Shown here piece by piece: positions 1 through 11,600 of a DNA stretch of 64,000 nt (positions are counted from its first letter, which is position 1; the number at the start of each line of letters is the position of its first letter). The position numbers and the translations under genes were made by a program. Source of the DNA: Cyclaneusma minus (Eukaryota > Ascomycota > Leotiomycetes > Marthamycetales > Marthamycetaceae); assembly GCA_037179335.1 (NCBI GenBank), contig JAKZHN010000013.1, positions 62,001 through 126,000 of the forward strand. The letters are read 5' to 3'. The notes under the pieces were generated by a model. That model searched no databases. It was not told the origin of the DNA and saw only the letters and a program-made list of their open reading frames with translations.

Positions 1-1226
1 CTGGGTTTGCACTCGAACACCTGCCCAGTTCAGGGGCTGTTGCGGTAGATCTTAGGGTTGAGGAAGTTAACCGTGGGGGAACGCTGGGTCGGGATGTGGG
101 ATGAGGGGACCGTGAACGTGGGATTTTTGGTGGGATGGACCAGATGTTGACGGGCTCTGGGAGACTGGATCCGTGCCAGGGAGAACACGGAACGGAGGAG
201 TGTCCGTTTTAACGGCTCGGAGGTGAGGGCCAACCATTCTCAAACACATGTTTTTTGGGTTTTTTTTTTCGGCGGATCTCGCCGATATGTATTTGGTGGC
301 AAAACGAATACATATCGAATTTATCTCTGTCTTCGAAAGGGTATGTAAATGTATCAAAGCCTTCTCTTTTGGGAATGAATTTTTGATAGCAATATGCACA
401 TGAACGACCTGGACTCGTCGTCAACAGCCCTATTCGTCACAGACACGAAGTCGAATTTGGAAATGTTGATACGAGGTATGTTGCACCTGCGCGCGGGCCT
501 GGCCGGGGAACGAGCATGCCAAGCTTCCGGGCAAGGAGGCCAAGGGGTTCCGAGGGACTGGAGTCGGGGAACTACTGCAGGTGATGGGCATGGATCGCTG
601 GGAGGCTTTGGCCTTTTGTAGAGTTTTGAAGAGCTGGAAACATAGGAAAATGTTCGGGGGTCCCCGGGGGCTGGAGCGGACGGGCTGAAGCTGCCGGAGA
701 ATCGGAGGCCCCGGTTCGGGGCATGATGTTCAGGTGTTTGGAGTTGGGGGCTCGGATTTTTCTGAATGCTGCTGCGACTGCGAAATGGGGAGGGGGAAAA
801 AAGGAGAGAATGGTGGTTTTGATAAGTTTAGAGAGATTCCTATTAGGAAATTATAATAAATGCATATTATTCCAATTTAGCCGTTTAAATTTCAATAGCA
901 ACGCTTTTTTAAAAATCCTGTCATTTTAATAGCAAACACGGCCTGACCAAACAAGCATTTTAAACCGTATAAAATATGCAATATGGCAAACTTTATATTT
1001 ATTCCCATATTTCCGTAATAGCTTGTTAATGCAAAATATTCCCTAGGGAGTCTAAAATCGCTTTGTCTTCAAACAAATAAGGTTTATCTTCCCCCCAGGA
1101 CTCATGGCCAATCACCAAAACGTTTTTGCGAAGCTGGATCTTTTGGAGTTTGTAGAGCGTCGTACGAACTCGTTGCGTTGTAAACCGAATTCCCGAACAA
1201 TTTTCAACTTCTCAGGTAATGACTGC
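1..1226. other. intergenic, no gene seen
   Basis: No open reading frame here shows a recognisable domain, codon bias or splice pattern. The stretch from about 830 to 1080 is AT-rich and may be an old decayed insertion. The rest has ordinary base composition. The window edge could cut a gene on the left, but nothing supports one. Confidence 0.5.
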
Positions 1227-1310
1227 GGACCGCTGGCGCAACGGTAGCGCGTTCGACTCCAGTAATCTGGGTCAATCGAAAGGTTATCCGTTCAAATCGG
1301 GTGTGGTTCA
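1227..1310 (+). tRNA. tRNA-Trp (CCA) with 12-nt intron
   Basis: The acceptor arm GGACCGC (1227-1233) pairs with GTGGTTC (1303-1309), with two G-T pairs, and is followed by discriminator A1310. The D stem is GCGC/GCGC. The anticodon stem TTCGA/TCGAA (1252-1256 with 1276-1280 by pairing) encloses a loop with anticodon CCA at 1259-1261. The loop is 12 nt too long, which fits an intron one base 3' of the anticodon, the standard nuclear position. The T arm is ATCCG-TTCAAAT-CGGGT. The spliced tRNA is 72 nt. Confidence 0.95.
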
Positions 1311-2189
1311 ATACCTCGCGTCGTCGTTATCATTTTGCTATTTTTTTGGGCGAGATCTGCACTTCAAATTGGAACTATGCTGAATGTGAGGTAGTGGGAA
1401 CCGGAGAAAACATATTGAATTCATATTTTGTAACTACGTTTTACTAGAATTTTTGTATTGGGGGAAAAAATACAGCTTACCTGGAATATCACGGCAATCA
1501 TCCATCGATGTGTGAGATAAAACGCGACGTAAGCCCTTCTAACCCGAGGTGAGACGCACTCATGATATTGCCGACGAACATCTTTGTTAAAGAAGAAATT
1601 GGATATTGTTCATGGAAATCGCGGTGAAAATTAAATCTTCTTTGCGATTTCTATTAGCAACATCGTGTCGTCTCCTTCAAACGAGGTGTCCATTGATAAC
1701 ATCATGGGTTCGTTTGGCCTCCGGTGATAAGGGATTTCGAATGCACTTTGCGCTGGCACATCGATGGGGAGGGAAAAGAGACTTTAAAAGAGAGGGCAGT
1801 GGCCGGGTTTAAATAATGCGACGGGTGGCAAAATAAACCTTTTCTTCGAGGAGTGAGCAAGTCAAATACGAGAAATAAGAAATATCAAAGTATATAAGGA
1901 GCCAAGAATTTGACAGCGCGCGTAGAAGCCACGTCAAGTTCAATTCCTCGCGGCTACGCGGAACAAACAAGGGTCCAGAACAAGGCAAAGGCGCGTCGCC
2001 TTGTTGGAAAACATGCCGCGAAGCGCCGGTTGACGTCGAAAGAATGTCACAACATCGATAAACACCAATTCAATCCATGTTTTGAACAGGCTGTGATCCA
2101 GAAGATGAGAAACTTCGCTGTCGTGCTCGATTGATTTCGTGAAGACCCCAGAAACCCAGATCGGAGACGCGAAAGTCAAACGTAACACG
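1311..2189. other. intergenic, promoter side of membrane-protein gene
   Basis: No supported gene. Short frames at 1606-1812 and 1910-2134 lack homology signs. The last few hundred bases should hold the promoter and leader of the gene starting at 2190. Confidence 0.45.
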
Positions 2190-3712
2190 ATGGCGACACG
2201 CCAGGCGCGGGCGGCGCGGACCGCACAGTGGGACTCCTCCCCGGCTTCGGGGCCCTTTCCTTTCCTCAACCCCACTGAGCGACGACGTGCTTTTCCTGCC
2301 GCTGCGAAAGTCGGGGATCAGGGGCTGCTGGGTGGTACGCTGCCGCCGATTGGGAATGAGGGAGATGGGCAAGATAGGCATGGAGATGGGAGTGGAAGGG
2401 ACAGTGGGTTGAATGATGGAGAAAAAGATGGCGAGAAGAAGGGGGCAGAGAAGGATGAAATACTGGCGAAGGAGGTGGAGCATAAATGGCGTTCGAGGGA
2501 TAATCGGAAAGGTGTGTTTGTTGGTATTTTATTATTACTTGGGTAGATATTTGGACGGACGTTGGAAATGGCTCTATAACGCGAAAGGAAGAAAGATGAA
2601 TCAAGTTTGAAGAACCACAAAGTGAAGAACCAAAGGCTGATGTATCTCCCTCTCCCCTAGGACGACACACAATAGCCATAACCCCCACAATAGACAAAGA
2701 CGCTAACTACCTCACCCCACCCTCAAGCTCCTCCATCCGCGCCATCATCCACGGTCTCATCCGCATGGTCACCGTCTACCCCTACTGGGACGTCTCCTAT
2801 CTCGTCGCTATCATCTTCACTCTCGGTTCCGTCATCTGGGTCTTCAACGCCTTTTTCGTATGGCTCCCCCTCGAAGCACCGTCCACTGAATTTTCTGGTG
2901 AGGAAGACGTTGCCGGTGGTGTCACTGCTTTTATCGGCGCTACGGTTTTCGAAATCGGCAGTTTCCTGCTTATGCTAGAGGCGATCAATGAAGACCGCAG
3001 CGAGTGTTTTGGCTGGGCTGTCGAGGAGGTGGCTGAAGAACATGAATTTTTGAAATTGAGACCAGCACCCGAAGAGTGTAGACATCATCATGGGAACAGG
3101 AGGAATTTCGTGGGCAAGGGAAAAGTTCCTAGCTTAGAGATTAAACAGACAGGAGAAGCAACGGATGATGGAGAGGTTTCGAAAGACAAAAGGAAGTGGT
3201 CATGGTGGCCTACGACAAAAGAACTAACAAGCCACTATCTCCGCGAAACAGGATTCCTAGCCTGTTTCGCCCAATTCCTCGGCGCGACCATTTTCTGGAT
3301 CTCCGGCTTCACAGCTTTACCAGGTATTTACAATCATCTTTCGACGCCGGCGCTGAATGGTGCGTATTGGGCACCGCAAGTTATCGGCGGCACTGGATTT
3401 ATTGTTTCTGGGTTTCTCTTTATGGTGGAGACGCAGAAGAAATGGTATATGCCAGCGCTGGACGTACTAGGATGGCATATTGGGTTTTGGAACTTGGTAG
3501 GTGCGATTGGATTTACGCTTTGTGGAGCGCTGGGATATGGGGCGGCGAATAGTGGTGTGGCTTATGAGAGTAGTTTGGCTACCTTTTGGGGGAGTTGGGC
3601 GTTTTTGATTGGGAGTGTGGTGCAGTGGTATGAGAGTTTGGATAAGAATCCGGTGGATGTTGAGGAGAGTGTGGGGAAGAGGGAGGAGGACAAGGGTGAT
3701 GCCGATGCTTAA
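2190..3712 (+). CDS. fungal polytopic integral membrane protein
   Basis: Two exons, 2190-2511 and 2661-3712, are joined across a 149-bp intron (GTGTGT...CCCCTAG, with a CTGAT branch-like site shortly upstream). The phases match: G plus GA restores a Gly codon, giving 457 aa. Residues 1-107 are soluble and charged, with a Lys/Asp/Glu-rich stretch. Exon 2 opens HTIAITPTIDKD and leads into about six hydrophobic segments (VSYLVAIIFTLGSVIWV, VTAFIGATVFEIGSFLLM, LACFAQFLGATIFWISG, a segment around GTGFIVSGFLFMV, NLVGAIGFTLCGALGYG, and FWGSWAFLIGSVVQW). A charged loop lies between the second and third. From memory this resembles a Pezizomycotina family annotated only as integral membrane protein; no activity is known to me. 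I chose ATG 2190 (MATRQARAARTAQW) over an in-frame ATG at 2139 because family members start in this style. Confidence 0.85.
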
Positions 3713-5644
3713 TTGTGGAGTTATGGTGGAGGAGCTGAGATATGGGAGGAAGACGGAGGGCATACCAGCTGTACCGAATGAAAGCTTGGACGGGTAGGTA
3801 TGTATTTCAGGATACCCTTTTGTTGGACATTTTGCAGCATATTGAACGTTTCATTGGATGTTTCTGCCACATCTTACATGTCAGGAAATCATGGCGGAGC
3901 AAGCATGTAGCCTTTTTAGAGTGGTGTATACTCGATGGGAGGTGACGTACCTCTCCCCCCTGAGACTCAAGTCCTCAAGAGCATTCTACAGTCAATATCC
4001 AGCCCTGTTTCGATATCCAACCCATGGAACAAAGTCACCCTCGAATTTATACGCCATCTAGAAGACACGTCAAAGAGCTATCTAACGCATCCAGAATCGT
4101 CACAAACGGGCTTGGTTTGCGGCCGTGGCTCTGAAAAGCAATATCTTTGGCAAGGGTAGTCCTGAAGGGAGGAGGGGGCGGATCGGTCGATGTGCAACAA
4201 AAAGATAACATGGAAATCTGGTCATCTGACTTCTGTCGTTCTCAGACTTCTCTGTCGGTCCGGATTTCTCTGTCGTTTCGAGTTTATCTGTCGTTCCCTG
4301 TGGTCATTGACATTTGTGACGAGGATTCTGCGCCATCGACAGCTACGGGAGGGAACGGGGGTGGTATGTGCAATCGGCGGAGCTATCAAGTTTCAACAAT
4401 AGGGTAGAGACAAGGTGAACATTTAATGAGCACCAAGTGATGTCTCTACTTCTAGAACGCAGCAAGTCCTCGAGTTGTGACCTAGAGCCAGGACATGAGC
4501 AGTTGAAAGACTGAGGCTTTGGAAAGCTCTAAGGAAACCACCGACCTGCGAACATTCTGCTCAAGAGCTGGGTGCTGTTAACGCGTGGCTCAACCGCTTC
4601 CACAAATTGCGGGTCAGTTGACGGGGCAGTGCCGGGCACCTAGGCTTTATACAATGGAATGGGAGGAAAATCTGGGTACTGTTCTGACGATGGTTTCGCT
4701 AAGAACCGACTCCAAACTCATCTTCTTTTTTACTGCTCGCGGGCTTTGGATTAACTTATAAGGTGAAGAAACTGAAGCTGAAGTCAGATGCTAAGAATTG
4801 ATTCCTAGACTCTTCCTCCTCAGCGAGGGCGTCACTTCAAGCCCCTCTCTGTCCTACTCTTCATCTGTTTCCCATCTCCAGCATACTGCCACATTCCTCT
4901 CTCGAATCTCGCTATTAAGTCCGTCTCCACCGTCACGTCCGTCTCTCATTGTCAAACTCCTATCTCACCGTCGAGCTCCTTTCTCACCACCGTTTCTTGA
5001 TAGCCACCCCGCCCAACGCAGCGAAATTTTACGGACTTCAAGCGACCAAAATTTCACAAGTATGCCAAGAACTAATCACTGCGCCGAGTATCGTCTCGCA
5101 GGTACACCTTGTTAGGTAGCAGGATATAATGTTCCATGGGAAAGAGCAAGGGGGTGGGAGGAAGAGCACTTATATACCTAATGCCAAGCCAACTTTCCCG
5201 CTAAACGACATCGACAAATACGCTAGTGTCCTTGTAGCTGTCTGCTGTCGTTACATGGTACTTGCGGCCAGGTGTTGGGTGCTTTTTTCATAAAACTCAT
5301 TACTGCAAAAAATCTGGAATTCCTCATTTAAAGTTATTTTCAGACATAAGGTCAACGCTTGGCTCGAGAGACTTCAGAGACCAATCAAGGACTATGAATC
5401 TCATGTGGGATCCCATAACCTGAGCAATACCGTCGATGAGTTCATGCTGGTTCTCGTTGGTGGACCACTGGAACCCGTTGGTTCGGAGGACCGACGATTC
5501 AAAATTCTAACCCCTGTCTACTGCCTGGTAGTATCTTTTGTAAAACAGTAGAATATACGTAATCAACATATTCTGGCTTGGGGTTCGTGGACGAAGTTGG
5601 TTTTGAATTTTGATTCTGAAAATTGATTTTAAGTCAGAATTTAG
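3713..5644. other. intergenic with CT-rich tracts
   Basis: No gene is supported. Around 4225-4310 the phrase TCTGTCG(T/G)T recurs four times at roughly 20-bp spacing. A pyrimidine-rich tract fills 4800-5000 and produces a low-complexity open frame. The sequence becomes poorer in GC towards 5645, where the transposon begins. Confidence 0.45.
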
Positions 5645-8600
5645 CAGGGTGTGGAAAACTTAAAAACTTGGAACTTAGAGCTATATAGTTTAGTTCCAAC
5701 TAAACTAAGGGGGTCCGTAATTCGTTTCTTAATTTAAACTAAAAAACTACAAAAATTTAAATTCCATATAAAAAAAGCGCCGCAGGCTAGCGCTGCAGGC
5801 CAGTCCGCCGCAAACGAAATTTTTTAGGGTAGCCCCATTTTTAATTTATAAAATAATAAAAAAACGGAGTAAAAAGCTTTAAAATTAAATTTTTTAAATT
5901 TTTTATAAAAAGAAATATTAAAATTGAAAGTGATTTAAAATAAGAATCAAATATTTAGGAATTTATTTTTACTTAAATAAATATTAAAATTAAGAATTTT
6001 TATAAATTTTTAATATTATTTTATTTTGAAAATTTTGTATTTTTGCTGGGATTTTTAAAAAATAATAAAATTAGATTTTATTTTTCTAATTTAAATATAG
6101 CGTTATAGGCAATTTATATAAAATAAATTTCAAAATTAAATTATTTTTTAAATTTAATAGTATTTAAGGCAATTAAAGGCATTTTTAGCGTATTATATTT
6201 AGGGCAGGGAAAAAAGACAAGCGTATTAAAATTATAAGGCAATTAAATAAAAGAAATCGATTAAAGCTATTTTTATAATTTAAAACGTTATAATTAATTC
6301 GCAATTTTAAAAACAATTTAAAATTTGGGAAATTTTTAGGGCTTTTTTTAGCTATATTATAAAGCTTAAATAGCCGAATTATATTATTATTTAGATTCTA
6401 ATATAAAGCGCTATAATATAAATTATTTATAATTGAAATTATATATATATAATTTTTTAAATAAATAAATAAATGAGGTATATATTTAAATATTCTAAAT
6501 TATAAAAATACTAAAATACTAAAAAAATTAAAAATTAATATAAATATCTAATATTTAGCTTTTTAGATTTAATATTAATAATATTCTATTTACGCAATTA
6601 AATTCAATTATGCGCTATTAATGTATTTTTTTATTTTTTTATTTAATTATATATTTAAAATGCCTAATATTTAATTTTGAAAATAGTAAATTAATATTTA
6701 AAAAACTTCTATTTTATAAAATTGCCAATTATAATAATATATTCGTTGGATTTCAATAGCCAAAATTTATCCAAGTTTTTAAAAAAACCAATTATTTAAT
6801 AGTATTTTTATTTAATTTGGTTTTTTTAAAAACATAATTTATTTTTTAATTTAAAAAAGCCTTTTAAAAAAGGCAGAAATGGCAGGAATTATAATATACT
6901 TTTATATTTCTTTTAATAATATAGGGTATTTTAATGCTTTTTGAGCCTATTAAATTCAAAAATTATATTTAAAAGCTGGCTAAGGCTTTAGAAAATATTT
7001 GTTAATTTTAATTTGGTTTTTATTTTATATAATAATTTTAATAGGATTTTAATTGGGTATACTATTATTATTAAAATTAGTATTGATTTTTTTTTATAAT
7101 TTAAATTTTTTAAAAAGCAAAAGAAAAATTAGCAATAATTTATTTCCTTTCCGCAATTTTCTAGATTTTTTCTTTTAAAGCTTGAATTGTTTTTTAAACT
7201 TTTTAATAATATATATATATTTGGGGCCATTATATATTTTTTTCAAGCCTTTAAAATTAATGTAAAAATGCAAAATAATAGCAATATTAATAATATTAAA
7301 TTATAAAGCTTTAATAATTTTATTTTTTTATTTTTTTATAGGCTATTAAATAAGCAGCGATAATATTAGCCCGGTATTTATATTTAAGCTGCTTTTAGCA
7401 AAGCTTTTTAAAAATATTTATATAATATAATATAATATAATATAATATAAAATAAAATAGATTTTGCTTTGTATTTTGGTTTATATTTTAACAAATACTT
7501 CTAGGCAATTTTTAAGGATTTTTAACAAATTTTTATTTTTATCAATTAATTTAAAAATTTAAATAAAAGAGTTTAAAATTTGGTTTTTATAAATATATTT
7601 AACCAAGTATTTTTGCTTAATAAAAATACTTAGCATATTTTAACTAAAGCTTTATTTAATTATAAAATTAAAAAATAATTGCTTAAATTTAAAAAAACAT
7701 TAATTTTTATTATTTTTATGAATTTTCTTATATATAGCTTGAAATAGCCGGCGATTAAAAACAGCAATGGTATAATATACCTTGCAAAAAAATTGTTTAT
7801 ATGTTTTTATTAATAAATTTTATGACCTTGCCGTATTTAACCTTAAAAGAATTTGGTATTTTTAATGGTTTAATATTAGAAGCTTTAAGCAATTATTAAG
7901 CGCTAAAATTAATAATATGCATTATATATTAAATATTATTTTTAATAATATTAAATTGCCAAGGCTGGTAAATAAAATAAACGGCTTATTGCTATTAAGC
8001 TTTAATATTAAGAGTTTTAAATTTGCATAATATTTTATTATTAGCAAAAGTATTATTATACATTATAATAAAAATAGCGCCTTTAATATTAAAATTATTG
8101 GTAATTTTAAATTGCTATTATATAAAATAAATATTGCTATAAAAAGCTTTAATAAAAAATTCAAATTATAATAAAACAATAATTAATATATAATATAAAT
8201 ATTGAAATATATAAATGCTTTAAATTTAATGCTGCGAAAAACATATAATAAAAAAACATTTTAGAAATAAAGATTTTTTTTAATTTAATAATAAAATAAT
8301 AAAATTTATTTAAAATTTATAAAAAATAGTAAAGATAATTTAAAAATATTAATACCACTATTTAGTATTATATTATTGGTTTGCTAAAATATTATATATT
8401 AAAAAAATTAAATTTAAACTATAATTAAAAAAATAATATTATGCAATAAAGAATTTTTTTCTAAATAACCTTATTATACTTTTATTTCCAAAAAGCAAAA
8501 ACTCAAATATATATGTATATAGCTTTGGTATTTAATTTTAAATGCTATTTTATTTTTTTGGAAATCTAATAATAAATAATGCCAATTTATTCATAAAACT

Positions 8601-11600
8601 AATATAAAAAGCCAAAATATCAAAATACATAAAATATTTGCGTATTTATATAATTTGTTTTTAAATATGCCTTAGCTTAAATAAATAGGCAATAAATATT
8701 ATAATTAAGCTAAAATCAGCTTTATTTATAAATGCCAAATTAAGTATAAAATTATTGCTTAAAATAAATTGAATAAATTAAAAAAGCTAAGCGCAATAAT
8801 TTATATTTTAAATATAATAAATAGGGAATTATTATATATAAAATATTTTATATATAAACGCTAAAAATATAATATTTGATAAAATAAATAGAATGCTATT
8901 TTTTATAAAAACTATTATAAATTTAAATAAAAACCTTCTTATATATATATTAGATAAAATACCAAAATTTTAATAAAATAAAATTGGATTTTAGCATGCT
9001 TTCAAAGCCGCAAATTGCCAAATATCAAAAATACTTGCAAAAGATATACGGCAAAGTTAAAATTAAAATTAAAGCAAAAAATTAAAAAGCAAAAACTTTA
9101 AAAAAATTTAAGCTATTTTAATAATATTTTTAATATAATAAAAGCTGGTATATTATTTATATATTTTAATTAAAATTATATTATAAAAATTAAAATAAAT
9201 TTATTTTATTAATTTATTTATAAGCTATTTAAAAAGCAGCTAATTATACTAAAACAATATTTTAATAATATATTAATAAAAAACTGGGTTTGCAAATTAA
9301 AAAGCCTAGCAAAAGCTTTTATATTATTTATATTTTAAAAAAATAGCTTATATTTATATATTAATTATAAAAAATTATTGCTTATTTCTTTTAATTAAGT
9401 TTTTTTGGCTGAATTAAAAAAACCCAAATTTTTTATTAAGCTGGATTTTAAAAATAGATATTATAAAATTTGTATATAAAAAATAAATAAATGGAAAATA
9501 ATATTTTATATAAAATATAATTATTTTAAATACTTAATAATATTATTTAAATTAATAAATGCATTAGCTATATTTTAAGCTTATATAAATATAGTTTTTT
9601 TTTAAAAAAGTATTATTAGAACGGTTTATTTTAATAATATTTTAATTTATTTAATTCTTTTTAGCAAATATAATAAATATATAAAAGCTATATTTAAAAA
9701 ACTTTTTTTTATAAAACAAATAAATGCAAATTTAAAATAAATAAGATTTTATTTTTAGGCTTTATCATAATAATAATATATATATATATATATAAAGCCA
9801 GAAAAAATACATATTATTTAAAAATAGCCTATACTAATTATATCATTATAATTATAATTATTTCTAAAATAATTCTTTTTTATAAATAAATTATTTTAAA
9901 ATATAATAAACTTATATTATTTATAATTAATTTGTTTATTAATAATATAAATAATAATAGAAAAGCCTATTTAAATAGCTTTTAAAAGCGCAAAATGCTT
10001 TTTAATATATTAAAAATATATTTGCAAATAAGCCAATATTGCAATATTTTAATTTCATAAAATATTTGCAAATTATATATAATGCTTTTAAATTTATAAT
10101 ATTGGGAATTTTAAAATAATTTAAAAATTTAAATAATTTAATTTAATATTATTGGTATTTAATAGCTTTTTAATTTTATAAATTAATTGATATAAAATTA
10201 ATATATTAAATATATAATATTCAATTACTTGCAATTATAAAGATTTTTTAGGATTAAAAATAATATATTATAAATATATATTATAAAATTTAAGTGTTTT
10301 TAAATTATAATAATTTATATTACTTCATAAATATAAAAAGGTTTAATAAAAATTAAGCAAAATAAGCTATAAAATTAGGATTTTATAATTTTATAATTTT
10401 AAAATTAAATATATTATAAAACTTAAAAACCCCGCTAATTTTTTATTTTATAAGCCAAATTATAAAAAAGCAATAAAAAATGCTTAAGCAAAAATATTAA
10501 AAAAATATTATTTATATTATAATAAAAGCTTTGCTATTTATGTAATTATACGGTAAATATATAAGTTTTAAAAAATATATCTGCTTTTATAAATACGGCA
10601 ATTGCATTTTAATTAAAATTATTAAATTGGAAAATTAATATTATATATTTTATTTATATATTATAAATGAAAGTTTTTAAATAAAAAGCTATATTTTATT
10701 TAAATTTTATAATTATTTTTAAAGCTTAAAAAATAATAAAAATATAATAAAAATATAAGGCTAATTTATATTATATCAAAATAAATAATATCAATTTAAA
10801 AATAATATATTATATAAAAAAAGCAAATTATATATTTTTGCAATAAATATATTATATAATAAATTTTTATATATTTATTATAATAGTAAATTAATAAATA
10901 ATTTTAATTTATTATAAATATTATTAGCCAAATATAAAAGCAAAAATATAAAACTATATATATAATTGCTATATTTGCTAGCAAAATAAAATTCGCTAAT
11001 AAATATTTTATAATTAGCTATAATTTTTATTTTTAATTAATAAATTATGAATATATTTATTATAGAATTTTATTATAAGATTACTAAAATTATAGTATAT
11101 AAATAAAATATATAATATTATTTTAATAATAATAAATTATTATATTAAAATTATTTTTTAATAAAATTATTGTATTTAATTATAGCTTTATATTTATTAT
11201 TATATTATAAAAAACCTTTTATTATAAATTTTATATAATACGCAAATATAATATTATATTTTATTTTTAAATAAATAAGCAAATGAAATAAATAAACCAG
11301 ATTTTAAAAATTTATATATAATGTTATTATAATAATAATAAAAATTAAATGATTTAATTAATTATAATAAAATTTAATTATAATAACGCAAAGCAAAAAA
11401 TATTAGTTTTTTTTTATAATATATAAATTCTATTTATATATTAGTATTAATTTCTTTATATAATTTATAAAAATTAAAATATTTAATATAATATATATAT
11501 ATATATATATATAATATAGCAAGCATATATTATTGCAAAACTTAAAAAAACTACTATTAATAAATATATAAAATACCATATAAAAAAATATTAAATTTTA

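Noticed and set aside
4798..5115. 105-codon open frame, Ser/Pro-rich
   Set aside because: It coincides with a pyrimidine-rich tract that opens frames by composition. No domain or splice partner, and it ends just after an apparent leader sequence.
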